Shown piece by piece: positions 7,965 to 16,567 of a DNA stretch of 64,000 bases. The stretch is from Morganella morganii_D. Lineage in GTDB: Bacteria > Pseudomonadota > Gammaproteobacteria > Enterobacterales > Enterobacteriaceae. Within the stretch, counting starts at the first letter, position 1. Every line of letters starts with the position of its first letter. Position numbers and translations under genes: made by a program. The stretch spans positions 3,100,001 through 3,164,000 of the forward strand of contig CP173058.1 in the NCBI GenBank assembly GCA_044772875.1, in the 5' to 3' direction. The notes beneath the pieces were generated by a model that made no database searches, was not told where the DNA came from, and saw only the letters and a program-made list of their open reading frames with translations.

Positions 7965-8873
7965 TTAGTTCTTTTTACACATCGGGAAGCCCAGTGCCTC
8001 ACGGGAGGCATAGTAAGCTTCAGCAACGGCTTTGGTCAGGGTACGGATGCGCAGGATATAACGCTGACGTTCCGTCACCGAAATCGCTTTACGCGCATCA
8101 AGCAGGTTGAAAGAGTGAGCTGCTTTCAGAATACGCTCGTAGGCCGGTAACGGCAGTGGGGTTTCCAGTGCCAGCAATGCCTGTGCTTCTTTTTCATACT
8201 GTTCAAAACAGGTGAATAAGAAGTCCACATCCGCATATTCAAAGTTATAAGTGGATTGCTCAACTTCGTTCTGATGATAGATATCACCATAAGTGGTTTT
8301 ACCCAGCGGGCCGTCACACCAGACCAGATCGTAAACGCTGTCCACGCCCTGGATGTACATCGCCAGACGTTCCAGACCATAAGTGACTTCCCCGGTAACC
8401 GGTTTGCACTCCAGTCCGCCAACCTGCTGGAAGTAAGTAAACTGAGTGACTTCCATCCCGTTCAGCCAGACTTCCCAGCCTAATCCCCAGGCACCCAGTG
8501 TCGGGTTTTCCCAGTTATCTTCAACAAAACGAATGTCATGAACCGTCGGGTCAATACCCAGCTCTTTCAGAGAGCCGAGATACAGTTCCTGGATATTATC
8601 CGGAGACGGTTTGATGATGACCTGAAACTGATAATAGTGCTGCAGGCGATTCGGGTTTTCCCCGTAACGGCCGTCCGTCGGACGACGGGATGGCTGCACA
8701 TAGGCCGCCGCAATCGGTTCCGGCCCTAACGCTCTCAGACACGTCATCGGGTGTGAAGTGCCGGCGCCGACTTCCATGTCCAGTGGTTGAACAATGGTAC
8801 AGCCCTGGCGCGCCCAGTAATCCTGTAAAGTCAGGATAAGACCCTGGAAGGTTTTGGTATCAAACTTTTGCAT
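7965..8873 (-). CDS. glyQ: Glycine--tRNA ligase alpha subunit
   Basis: Alpha subunit of glycyl-tRNA synthetase, which holds the class II catalytic core that activates glycine with ATP. It has 302 residues (E. coli 303). Recognisable segments are FDTKTFQGLILTLQDYWARQ at the start, then DMEVGAGTSHPMTCLRALGPEP and RPTDGRYGENPNRLQHYYQFQV, the class II motif 2 region. It is the first gene of glyQS. The 185-bp gap between it and the divergent tag gene must hold promoters for both directions, though I could not pick a clear -35/-10 for glyQ. Confidence 0.97.
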   Translation of the reverse strand: MQKFDTKTFQGLILTLQDYWARQGCTIVQPLDMEVGAGTSHPMTCLRALGPEPIAAAYVQPSRRPTDGRYGENPNRLQHYYQFQVIIKPSPDNIQELYLGSLKELGIDPTVHDIRFVEDNWENPTLGAWGLGWEVWLNGMEVTQFTYFQQVGGLECKPVTGEVTYGLERLAMYIQGVDSVYDLVWCDGPLGKTTYGDIYHQNEVEQSTYNFEYADVDFLFTCFEQYEKEAQALLALETPLPLPAYERILKAAHSFNLLDARKAISVTERQRYILRIRTLTKAVAEAYYASREALGFPMCKKN

Positions 8874-9058
8874 GTTGGATCCGCACGCGAGAAAATGAAT
8901 AATAAAATAAAAGTCATTCAGTATACCCTCTGACTGCCGGACTATACAGCGCTTCTCCGATCTTTTTCCGCCCGGATCGAAAAACCGGAAACATACCCGT
9001 TTACATGGATATTTATCCAGTATAAATTAACAAAAAAGCTGTCTTCCGGGAGAACATA

Positions 9059-9631
9059 ATGTCACTGTCCGCTGCTGCTCAGACCCGCTGTGCCTGGGTT
9101 ACCGATGATCCGCTCTATATTCAGTATCATGATACAGAATGGGGCGTCCCTGAACGGGATAACCATAAATTATTTGAAATGATCTGCCTTGAGGGCCAGC
9201 AGGCGGGTCTTTCCTGGCTGGTGATCCTGAAAAAACGGGAGAATTACCGGCAGGCATTCTTTCAGTTTGATCCGGAAAAAGTGGCAGCGATGACAGATGC
9301 TGACACGGACAGACTGATGCAGAACCCGGGTATTGTTCGCCAGCGGGCAAAAATCAATGCTATTATCAGCAATGCAAAAGCATATCTGGCGATGCAGCAG
9401 GCCGGTGAGGATTTCAGTGATTTTCTGTGGAATTTCACCGGTAACACGCCGCTGATTAACCACCATACAGACAGCAGCACAATCCCGGCAGATACCCCGC
9501 TGTCCCATGCACTGGCAAAAGCACTGAAAAAACGCGGATTTAAATTCTGCGGGCCGGTTATCTGTTATTCCTTTATGCAGGCCATCGGCATGATTAATGA
9601 TCATCTGCAGCACTGTTGCAGCCGCCGGTAA
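9059..9631 (+). CDS. tag: DNA-3-methyladenine glycosylase I (Tag)
   Basis: Constitutive base-excision repair glycosylase that removes 3-methyladenine from alkylated DNA. It has 190 residues (E. coli 187). The zinc site can be read from the sequence: Cys in RCAWVTDD, His in IQYHDTEWG, and the C-terminal His and Cys in DHLQHCC, matching the Cys4/His17/His175/Cys179 set of E. coli Tag. The motif EMICLEGQQAGLSW contains the catalytic-pocket Glu and Trp. The ATG is preceded by GGGAGAACATA, a good ribosome site. It is transcribed away from glyQS, and downstream hairpins separate it from yidQ. Confidence 0.96.
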   Translation: MSLSAAAQTRCAWVTDDPLYIQYHDTEWGVPERDNHKLFEMICLEGQQAGLSWLVILKKRENYRQAFFQFDPEKVAAMTDADTDRLMQNPGIVRQRAKINAIISNAKAYLAMQQAGEDFSDFLWNFTGNTPLINHHTDSSTIPADTPLSHALAKALKKRGFKFCGPVICYSFMQAIGMINDHLQHCCSRR

Positions 9632-9666
9632 AAAAATCCCCGTTATGTGGTAAGAACATAACGGGG
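9631..9666 (-). terminator. Minus-strand terminator facing tag
   Basis: An 11-bp stem (CCCCGTTATGT / ACATAACGGGG) with a 7-nt loop is followed by ATTTTTT on the minus strand only. On the plus strand it has no T-run, so it is a poor terminator for tag. It therefore implies a minus-strand transcript arriving from the right, where the only candidate is the small frame at 9705-9839. Confidence 0.7.
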
Positions 9667-9704
9667 TAAAGGTATAACGAGGACTTTGGATCTGTTAACT
9701 GACA

Positions 9705-9839
9705 TTACTGACCGGTATAAAGCACAAGGCAATTTACTTCACACTGTTCAGTAATGCGTCCCAGTTTACCCGGAATTCCTTCCGGCAATGACTGTAATAA
9801 TCCCTTTTTTATCATTGTATTAGCATCAAAGAAACGCAT
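9705..9839 (-). CDS. Putative 44-residue small protein, unrecognised
   Basis: An open frame of 44 codons on the strand opposite tag and yidQ. The product begins MRFFDANTMIKKGLLQSL and ends in VNCLVLYTGQ, with two Cys near the C-terminus (EQCEVNC). Codon choice (CTG, CCG, GGT) looks like the neighbours. A strong terminator for this strand lies 39 bp past the stop, which supports a real transcript. Against it, no ribosome site is visible ahead of either possible ATG (9839 or 9815). A TTGTCT-17-TATTTA promoter-like pair lies so close to the first ATG that the message could be leaderless. The locus could instead encode a non-coding RNA. I do not recognise the product, and no function is proposed. 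Confidence 0.35.
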   Translation of the reverse strand: MRFFDANTMIKKGLLQSLPEGIPGKLGRITEQCEVNCLVLYTGQ

Positions 9840-10084
9840 TATTCAATAAATATTGTCACACTTTCTGACAGACAATTCCGCTGGTTCTGTTAAAACAGTT
9901 CCCCGGGAATGATATTCTTTGTCTGTGATCTGAGTGTGTTGCCGGCAACAAAGCTCTGGCATTAAGCAAAAACCCGGATCACACAAAAAAACAAAAACTT
10001 CTCAGTACACTCTATTTATGGAATAGTACGACGGTCGGGTGAATTATTACCGGTACCCGCCCGCTGTATATGCAGGGACATGTT

Positions 10085-10426
10085 ATGACACATAAATGTA
10101 TGATGATAAGCGGATTGCTGGGACTGAGTACAATACTCAGTGGCTGCTCAAGTATTATGACCCGGACCGGCCCGACAGAGGGCTACTATCCCGGCACCAA
10201 AAACAGCATCGCCATGTTGCAGGATGACGAAACCGGTTGGGTAATGAAACCGATTGTCGCCATTGACCTGCCTTTCTCTGCTGTGCTCGATACCCTTCTG
10301 GCGCCGGTCGATTATGCATTCGACGGCAAAGATAACAGTGAGTCATCCCCTGCGGAGCGGGTAAAACGCCTGGAAGCGGCTGAAACCGCTCACAATTCAC
10401 CCAACTCACCGTTACCGCAAGAGTAA
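10085..10426 (+). CDS. yidQ: YidQ/YceK-family lipoprotein (DUF1375)
   Basis: Small predicted outer-membrane or periplasmic lipoprotein of 113 residues. The signal ends in the lipobox LSGC, followed by SSIMTRTGPTEGYYPGTKNS. The DUF1375 core is clear: PGT...LQDDETGWVMKPIVAIDLPFSAVLDTLLAPVD, very close to E. coli YidQ. The ATG at 10085 is chosen because AGGGACA lies six to seven bases upstream; an in-frame ATG five codons earlier has no such site. It converges with yidR (10 bp between stops), as in E. coli. There ibpA lies beyond yidQ, but no small heat-shock gene is present here. Molecular function is unknown. Confidence 0.85.
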   Translation: MTHKCMMISGLLGLSTILSGCSSIMTRTGPTEGYYPGTKNSIAMLQDDETGWVMKPIVAIDLPFSAVLDTLLAPVDYAFDGKDNSESSPAERVKRLEAAETAHNSPNSPLPQE

Positions 10427-10436
10427 TCTGCCGCTG

Positions 10437-11717
10437 TTACAGCCCGGTGTCTGCCACCCAAATCTGCTGCCAGTCGTTTGTGCGGCGCAGAAATGCCACC
10501 CGGCTGTTATCCGGTGAAAATACCGCCGCATCCCCTGAAACCGGATCTGCCGATGGTGCAGTCACTGCCCGGCATATCCCTGTTTCAGCACAGCATACCA
10601 TCACCAGCCCTTTGCGGATAAAGGTCAGATACTGCCCGGTACTGTCCCAGCTGAACGCAGATTCAATACCATCATTGCCGGAGGTGACCTGATTCGGCTC
10701 TCCGCCTTGCGGAGAAATCGTCCACAACTGAACAATCCCCTTCCCGTCCTGCATCAGAAACGCAATTTTGTCACCCTGAGGTGAACTGCGCAGCCAGAAA
10801 CGCGGATGTTTTGCCAATCCCGGATATCTGCGCTGATGTGTAAATGTCAGGCGGGTCTGGGTTATCCCGGCTGGTGGTGCGGGCATTGTGCTGTCAGTCC
10901 CCTCAAGCGGCTGATCACCGGCAATGGCATAATCCTCAGGCATTTCCGGCAAATCAAGACGGAAAATCTCCGGGATCACATCCCCGTTTTCTGCCCGGGT
11001 GTCACCGATAAACGCAATTGCCCGCCGCTGACAGGTACCGTCAGCCCGCAGATACCCCCGCTGACCAATCCAGCCCTCTTCATACGCACGGCTGATCTCA
11101 TCACTGCCCGGCCGTGGTACCGGGGTTGTCCGCGACACTACGCAGCAGAAAAATTCCCCGTCATATTCACGCGGATGCTGTTTTCCGGTACATACCGGAT
11201 ACAGCGGAACCGCCACTGCCACATTACGCAGATCCAGAGCCGGATCACGCTCGTGCAGCACATGGTCATTATAAGTGAAACTCAGCCATTCCCCGTCCGG
11301 ACTGAACACATGCACATGTGTCCCGCCACGCAGTGCACCGGGCTGATATGGCGGCGTAATGCAGAAAGCATCAATATTTTGTGCAATACCCGGCGCATCA
11401 TCACGGACCATCACCCCCTGGCGGTGGTGAAAATCATACTGCCATTGCGGATCCGGGTTCAGCGGTCCGCGGATAAAGGCATAGCGCACCGGCAACTGAG
11501 GGCTGACAGTCACCACACCGGCACAGGCTCCGGCAGTTCCCCGGTAAATTTTACGGACTTCTTTTGTATTCACATGAATTTTTTCTATCGTTTTTCCGGT
11601 AAACGACGCCCCCCGAGGCCGGAGATCATAAACCAGCCATTGGCTATCCGGCGTCCATATATTAATATTAGTAAGCTGATGATGACGGGGTATTGTTGTT
11701 ATCTGATATTCATTCAT
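10437..11717 (-). CDS. yidR: YidR-like protein (DUF3748, predicted beta-propeller)
   Basis: Cytosolic or exported protein of unknown function, 426 residues (E. coli YidR about 415). The start HHQLTNINIWTPDSQWLVYD closely matches YidR. WD40/TolB-like blade motifs recur: FSPDGEWLSFTYND, SPQGDKIAFLMQDGKG, WDSTGQYLTFIRKG and FSPDNSRVAFLRRTND, each an S-P-D-G-x-x-(I/L)-x-F type repeat, so a propeller fold is likely. No signal peptide is seen. It is convergent with yidQ, the conserved E. coli arrangement, and divergent from yicG. The family assignment is firm; the role is unknown. Confidence 0.85.
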   Translation of the reverse strand: MNEYQITTIPRHHQLTNINIWTPDSQWLVYDLRPRGASFTGKTIEKIHVNTKEVRKIYRGTAGACAGVVTVSPQLPVRYAFIRGPLNPDPQWQYDFHHRQGVMVRDDAPGIAQNIDAFCITPPYQPGALRGGTHVHVFSPDGEWLSFTYNDHVLHERDPALDLRNVAVAVPLYPVCTGKQHPREYDGEFFCCVVSRTTPVPRPGSDEISRAYEEGWIGQRGYLRADGTCQRRAIAFIGDTRAENGDVIPEIFRLDLPEMPEDYAIAGDQPLEGTDSTMPAPPAGITQTRLTFTHQRRYPGLAKHPRFWLRSSPQGDKIAFLMQDGKGIVQLWTISPQGGEPNQVTSGNDGIESAFSWDSTGQYLTFIRKGLVMVCCAETGICRAVTAPSADPVSGDAAVFSPDNSRVAFLRRTNDWQQIWVADTGL

Positions 11718-11855
11718 TAGAGTGATACTCTCTTTCTATACCATCAGTTCGGATAATCTCAGGTAATCCGATTAGATCAGACTAAAAAAACTCAGTCGAG
11801 ACTTACCGCTGCGCTGATTATGCTAACCTTCCGATAAACCGGCAATGATAAAACT

Positions 11856-12473
11856 ATGTTACTCAGTATCCTGTACATTATTGGTATTACCGCTGAAGCC
11901 ATGACCGGTGCCCTTGCTGCCGGCCGCCGTAAAATGGATGTATTCGGGGTGATTATTATCGCCTCCGCAACCGCTATCGGTGGCGGTTCTGTTCGCGATA
12001 TGCTGCTGGGCCATTACCCGCTGGGCTGGGTCAAACATCCTGAATATATTATTACGGTTGCCTGTGCTGCCGTTATTACTATCTGGGTTGCGCCGATGAT
12101 GAAGCATCTGCGGCGTCTTTTCCTGATCCTGGATGCCATCGGGCTGATGGTATTTTCCATTATCGGCGCCCAGATAGCACTCGATATGAACTACGGCCCG
12201 ATCATTGCAGCCATAGCCGCCGTTATCACCGGTGTTTTCGGTGGTGTACTGCGCGATATGCTGTGTAACACCATTCCGCTGGTTTTCCAGAAAGAATTAT
12301 ATGCCGGTATCTCCTTTGCCGCCGCCTGGCTCTATATGGGATTACTTTTTTACACGCCGCTGCCCCGCGATGCCGTCATTATTATTACCCTGGCAGCCGG
12401 TCTGACATCCCGGTTAATCGCCATCCGCTACCGCCTCGGGTTGCCGGTCTTTAATTACGAGAATCAGGACTAG
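11856..12473 (+). CDS. yicG: YicG, TRIC-type (UPF0126) membrane protein
   Basis: Inner-membrane protein with about seven hydrophobic segments in 205 residues, the E. coli YicG length. Two homologous halves carry the glycine-rich GGGSVRDMLLGHYPL (about residues 47-61) and GGVLRDMLCNTIPL (about 133-146) motifs typical of the TRIC/UPF0126 family. Relatives act as trimeric cation channels or small-molecule permeases; the substrate here is not known. In E. coli, ligB lies between yicG and gmk. Here only about 290 non-coding bases separate them, so ligB is absent from this locus. Confidence 0.88.
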   Translation: MLLSILYIIGITAEAMTGALAAGRRKMDVFGVIIIASATAIGGGSVRDMLLGHYPLGWVKHPEYIITVACAAVITIWVAPMMKHLRRLFLILDAIGLMVFSIIGAQIALDMNYGPIIAAIAAVITGVFGGVLRDMLCNTIPLVFQKELYAGISFAAAWLYMGLLFYTPLPRDAVIIITLAAGLTSRLIAIRYRLGLPVFNYENQD

Positions 12474-12490
12474 CCGCAATAGCAACGCCC

Positions 12491-12516
12491 CCGGAACCGG
12501 ACAATACCGGTTCCGG
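12491..12516 (+). terminator. Hairpin downstream of yicG
   Basis: A 10-bp stem (CCGGAACCGG / CCGGTTCCGG) with loop ACAATA lies 18 bp after the yicG stop. The trailing CTCCGTTTAT is only weakly T-rich, so it may be a modest terminator. The remaining 250 bp before gmk hold no convincing gene. Confidence 0.5.
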
Positions 12517-12767
12517 CTCCGTTTATCTGCTCTGTTTGTCAGTTTTTCCTGTTGTATCTCACTGTCATGTAATTGGCGGACTATATGTACATTTTTATTC
12601 CGGCTGTGCGGAAAAATGAAACATCCGTATTCATCCGACCGGAAAAATAAGAAATTTTCAGCAGATAATCACCTGAACGCTGCATGTCGCTGCGCGTGTG
12701 TGTATACTATATGCTGGGATTTATTCCCCGTGGCTTTTTCAACCTCCAATCAGACAAGACATCAACA

Positions 12768-13391
12768 ATGACCCAAGGTACGTTATATATTGTCTCTGCG
12801 CCGAGTGGCGCGGGAAAATCGAGTCTTATTCAGGCATTACTGAAAACACAGCCTTTATATGATACCCAGGTTTCTGTTTCGCACACCACCCGCGGTATCC
12901 GCCCGGGCGAAGTGCACGGAGAGCACTATTTCTTCACCACTGAAGATGAATTCAAAAGCATGATCGGCCGTAATGAGTTTCTCGAGCATGCCTGTGTCTT
13001 CGGGAATTATTACGGCACCGCCCGTAAAACAGTGGAAGATATCCTGAACTCCGGTGTTGATGTATTTCTTGATATTGACTGGCAGGGAGCCCGCCAAATC
13101 CGGGAGCAGATGCCGGCAGCCCGCAGTATCTTTATTCTGCCGCCGTCCCGTGAGGAATTGCTGCGCCGTCTGCGCGGCCGAGGTCAGGACAGTGACGAGG
13201 TCATTGCCGGACGCATGGCACAGGCGGTCAGTGAAATGCAGCACTATGGCGAGTACGATTATCTGATTGTGAATGATGATTTTAATGTCGCGCTGACCGA
13301 TTTACAGACGATTATCCGGGCGGAACGTCTGCGTTCAGGTCGCCAGGTTCAGCGACATGATGCTTTAATCACCAAATTATTGGCACAGTGA
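12768..13391 (+). CDS. gmk: Guanylate kinase
   Basis: Phosphorylates GMP to GDP with ATP, an essential step of guanine nucleotide supply. The product has 207 residues, identical in length to E. coli Gmk. The P-loop APSGAGKSSL is at residues 9-18. The GMP-binding segment SVSHTTRGIRPGEVHGEHYFF and the lid Arg-rich region LLRRLRGRGQDSDEVIAGRM follow. The frame is open upstream, but ATG 12768 (MTQGTLYIVSAPSG) matches the family start; its ribosome site is weak. It heads the conserved gmk-rpoZ-spoT-trmH-recG cluster, in which GTP supply and (p)ppGpp metabolism sit together. Confidence 0.96.
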   Translation: MTQGTLYIVSAPSGAGKSSLIQALLKTQPLYDTQVSVSHTTRGIRPGEVHGEHYFFTTEDEFKSMIGRNEFLEHACVFGNYYGTARKTVEDILNSGVDVFLDIDWQGARQIREQMPAARSIFILPPSREELLRRLRGRGQDSDEVIAGRMAQAVSEMQHYGEYDYLIVNDDFNVALTDLQTIIRAERLRSGRQVQRHDALITKLLAQ

Positions 13392-13445
13392 TACAACTTT
13401 CAGTATCATGCCGAGTCATTTATTTATCTGTGGAGTAGCACACCT

Positions 13446-13721
13446 ATGGCACGCGTAACAGTCCAGGATGCAGTAGAAAAAATTGGTAACCGTTTTGACC
13501 TCGTATTAGTGGCAGCACGCCGTGCACGTCAGTTACAGGCCGGCGGCAAAGAGCCTCTGGTTCCGGAAGAAAACGATAAAGTCACCGTGATCGCCCTGCG
13601 CGAAATCGAAGAAAATCTGATCAACGGCCAGATCCTTGATGCCCGTGAGCGCCAGGAGCAACAGGAGCAGGAAGCTGCTGAAATGCAAGCGGTTTCTGCA
13701 ATCGCCGAAGGCCGTCGTTAA
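13446..13721 (+). CDS. rpoZ: RNA polymerase omega subunit
   Basis: Smallest core RNA polymerase subunit, which helps fold beta-prime and forms part of a ppGpp binding site. It has 91 residues, the same as E. coli. The start MARVTVQDAVEKIGNRFDLVLVAARRARQ is the omega signature; the C-terminus is Gln/Glu-rich (RERQEQQEQEAAEMQ). GGAGTAGCACACCT precedes the ATG. It lies 54 bp after gmk and 17 bp before spoT, so it is co-transcribed with its ppGpp-related neighbour. Confidence 0.97.
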   Translation: MARVTVQDAVEKIGNRFDLVLVAARRARQLQAGGKEPLVPEENDKVTVIALREIEENLINGQILDARERQEQQEQEAAEMQAVSAIAEGRR

Positions 13722-13738
13722 GTTAAGGTAGGTCTGCC

Positions 13739-15844
13739 TTGTACCTGTTTGAAAGCCTGAACCATATTGTTAAGGATTATCTGCCGAAAGAGCAGATTGG
13801 TCTGTTAAAACAAGCCTATGTCGTTGCGCGGGATGCTCACGAAGGGCAGACCCGCTCCAGTGGCGAACCGTATATCACCCATCCGGTCGCTGTTGCCTGT
13901 ATCCTGGCCGAGATGCGTCTCGACCTGGAAACACTGATGGCAGCATTGCTGCACGACGTTATCGAGGATACACCTGCCACCTTTCAGGATATTGAACAAC
14001 TGTTCGGCACCACTGTTGCCGGGCTGGTGGAAGGAGTATCGAAGTTAGACAAACTGAACTTCCGCGATAAAAAAGAAGCTCAGGCTGAAAACTTCCGCAA
14101 GATGGTGATGGCGATGGTAAAAGATATCCGCGTCATTCTCATCAAGCTGGCAGACCGCACGCACAATATGCGCACGCTCGGGTCTCTGCGTCCCGATAAG
14201 CGCCGCCGTATTGCGCGCGAAACCCTTGAAATCTACAGTCCTCTGGCTCACCGTCTCGGTATTCACCATATCAAAACGGAGCTTGAGGAGCTGGGATTTG
14301 AAGCCCTTTACCCGAACCGTTACCGCGTCATCAAAGAAGTGGTGAAAGCGGCACGCGGTAACCGTAAAGAGATGATCCAAAAGATTTTATCCGAAATCGA
14401 AGGGCGTCTGACGGAAGCGGGTATCAGCTGCAAAGTCAGCGGGCGGGAAAAACATCTCTACTCCATCTACCGGAAAATGCACCTGAAAGAGCAGCGTTTT
14501 CACTCGATTATGGACATTTATGCATTTCGCGTAATTGTGAGCAGTGTCGATACCTGTTACCGCGTACTGGGTCAGGTTCACGGTCTGTACAAACCGCGTC
14601 CCGGCCGCGTCAAAGATTATATCGCCATCCCAAAAGCCAACGGCTATCAGTCATTACACACCTCACTTATCGGTCCTCACGGGGTGCCGGTGGAAGTCCA
14701 GATCCGTACCGAGGATATGGACCAGATGGCAGAAATGGGGGTGGCGGCACACTGGGCATACAAAGAGCACGGAGAATCCGGCACCACCGCACAGGTGCGT
14801 GCTCACCGCTGGATGCAGAGCCTGATAGAGCTTCAGCAAAGTACCGGCAATACCTTTGAATTTATTGAGAGCGTGAAATCCGACCTCTTCCCTGATGAGA
14901 TTTATGTTTTCACTCCGGAAGGCCGGATTGTGGAGCTGCCGACCGGCGCCACACCGGTCGATTTCGCCTATGCCGTCCATACGGACATCGGCCACTCCTG
15001 TGTCGGCGCACGTGTTGACCGCCAGCCGTATCCCCTCTCTCAGCAACTGACCAGCGGACAAACTGTTGAAATTATTACCGCTCCGGGCGCACGGCCGAAT
15101 GCCGCGTGGCTGAACTTTGTTGTCAGTTCAAAAGCCCGGGCAAAAATCCGTCAGTTACTGAAAAACCTCAAACGGGATGATTCCGTCAACCTCGGCCGCC
15201 GTCTGCTCAACCATGCACTCGGTAACGGCCGTAAGATCACGGATATCCCGCAGGAAAATATCAGCCGCGAACTGGTACGGATGAAACTGGCCACACTGGA
15301 TGATCTGCTGGCGGAAATCGGGCTGGGTAATGCCATGAGTGTGGTAGTTGCCCGTAACCTGCTTAATGAGCCTGAAACCGGCACTGAAGAAAGTACCACC
15401 CGCAAGCTGCCGATCAAAGGCGCGGACGGGGTGCTTATCACCTTTGCCAAATGCTGCCGTCCGGTACCGGGTGACCCGATTATCGCCCATATCAGCCCGG
15501 GGAAAGGCCTGGTTATCCACCATGAATCCTGCCGTAATATCCGCGGATATGAAAAAGAGCCGGAAAAATTCATGGCCGTTGAGTGGGATAATGATATCGA
15601 CACTGATTTTATCGCTGAAATCAAAGTGGATATGTTTAACCACCAGGGCGCGCTGGCTAACCTGACTGCCGCAATTAATGATGCCAACTCCAGTATTCAG
15701 AGCATGAATACCGAGGAGAAAGACGGCCGCGTTTACTGCGCCTTTATCCGCCTGACCGCAAAAGACCGTATCCAGCTTGCGAATATTATGCGTAAGATCC
15801 GCATTATGCCGGATGTCCTGCGCGTCAGCCGCAACCGGAATTAA
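13739..15844 (+). CDS. spoT: Bifunctional (p)ppGpp synthase/hydrolase SpoT
   Basis: Degrades and, under fatty-acid, iron or carbon stress, makes (p)ppGpp. It has 701 residues (E. coli 702). The domains are: an N-terminal HD hydrolase with LLHDVIEDT (about 75-83) and LADRTHNMRTL; a synthetase-like region with KPRPGRVKDYIAIPKANGYQSLHT (about 285-308); a TGS domain starting at DEIYVFTPEGRIVELPTGATP (about 388); a Cys-rich motif FAKCCRPVPGDPI; and a C-terminal ACT domain ending VSRNRN. Translation starts at TTG 13739, preceded by AAGGTAGGT, and aligns exactly with the TTG start known for E. coli spoT. It is ten bases upstream of trmH. Confidence 0.97.
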   Translation: MYLFESLNHIVKDYLPKEQIGLLKQAYVVARDAHEGQTRSSGEPYITHPVAVACILAEMRLDLETLMAALLHDVIEDTPATFQDIEQLFGTTVAGLVEGVSKLDKLNFRDKKEAQAENFRKMVMAMVKDIRVILIKLADRTHNMRTLGSLRPDKRRRIARETLEIYSPLAHRLGIHHIKTELEELGFEALYPNRYRVIKEVVKAARGNRKEMIQKILSEIEGRLTEAGISCKVSGREKHLYSIYRKMHLKEQRFHSIMDIYAFRVIVSSVDTCYRVLGQVHGLYKPRPGRVKDYIAIPKANGYQSLHTSLIGPHGVPVEVQIRTEDMDQMAEMGVAAHWAYKEHGESGTTAQVRAHRWMQSLIELQQSTGNTFEFIESVKSDLFPDEIYVFTPEGRIVELPTGATPVDFAYAVHTDIGHSCVGARVDRQPYPLSQQLTSGQTVEIITAPGARPNAAWLNFVVSSKARAKIRQLLKNLKRDDSVNLGRRLLNHALGNGRKITDIPQENISRELVRMKLATLDDLLAEIGLGNAMSVVVARNLLNEPETGTEESTTRKLPIKGADGVLITFAKCCRPVPGDPIIAHISPGKGLVIHHESCRNIRGYEKEPEKFMAVEWDNDIDTDFIAEIKVDMFNHQGALANLTAAINDANSSIQSMNTEEKDGRVYCAFIRLTAKDRIQLANIMRKIRIMPDVLRVSRNRN

Positions 15845-15853
15845 TAACACGGT

Positions 15854-16549
15854 ATGAATTCCCAACGTTATGAGCGCATCTGCCGGATGATGGCGATGCG
15901 CCAGCCGGACCTCACCCTGTGTCTCGAGGAAGTGCATAAGCCGCATAATGTCTCGGCTGTGATCCGCAGTGCGGATGCTGTCGGTATCCATGATCTGCAT
16001 GCTGTCTGGCCGGAAAAAATCAAAACTCTGGTCTCTTCCGCCGCCGGCAGCAACAGCTGGGTGAATGTGCATAACCACAATACGCTCGGTGATGCCGTGA
16101 CACTGCTGAAATCACAGGGTATGCAGATACTTGCCACCCATCTGTCTGACAACGCTGTGGATTTCCGGACAATCGATTTTACCCGCCCGACCTGCATTAT
16201 CATGGGATCAGAGAAAACCGGCATTTCTCAGGAAGCGGTCAGACTGGCGGATCAGCATATTATGATCCCGATGTCCGGCATGGTACAGTCACTGAATGTG
16301 TCTGTTGCCGCCGCCGTGATCCTCTATGAGGCGCAGCGCCAGCGCGAAGCCGCCGGTCTCTATGAGCATCCCCGCTGTGCCCTGGCACAGGATGAACAAC
16401 AGCGCCTGCTGTTTGAACGCGGCTATCCGGTGCTGGCTCAGGTCGCCCGAGAGAAGAAACTGCCCCGTCCGCAGATTGATGAACAGGGTCATATTATTGC
16501 GCCGGACAGCTGGTGGGCTGCCATGCAACAGAAGAAACCATCCGCCTGA
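15854..16549 (+). CDS. trmH: tRNA (guanosine(18)-2'-O)-methyltransferase TrmH
   Basis: SPOUT-class enzyme that methylates the 2'-OH of G18 in the D-loop of tRNAs using SAM. It has 231 residues (E. coli 229). SPOUT motifs are visible: NVSAVIRSADAVG (motif 1, residues about 33-45), IMGSEKTGIS (motif 2) and IPMSGMVQSLNVSVAAAVILYE (motif 3, part of the knot). The ATG starts 9 bp past the spoT stop, so it belongs to the spoT operon as in E. coli. Confidence 0.96.
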   Translation: MNSQRYERICRMMAMRQPDLTLCLEEVHKPHNVSAVIRSADAVGIHDLHAVWPEKIKTLVSSAAGSNSWVNVHNHNTLGDAVTLLKSQGMQILATHLSDNAVDFRTIDFTRPTCIIMGSEKTGISQEAVRLADQHIMIPMSGMVQSLNVSVAAAVILYEAQRQREAAGLYEHPRCALAQDEQQRLLFERGYPVLAQVAREKKLPRPQIDEQGHIIAPDSWWAAMQQKKPSA

Positions 16550-16567
16550 TACGAAACGGAGCAGAAA

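Noticed and set aside
10806..11720. A 304-codon plus-strand frame opposite yidR
   Set aside because: YidR on the minus strand shows clear beta-propeller repeats and E. coli similarity; the opposite frame shows none.
15155..16078. A 307-codon minus-strand frame across spoT and trmH
   Set aside because: It crosses the end of one recognised gene and the start of another on the opposite strand and has no motif of its own.
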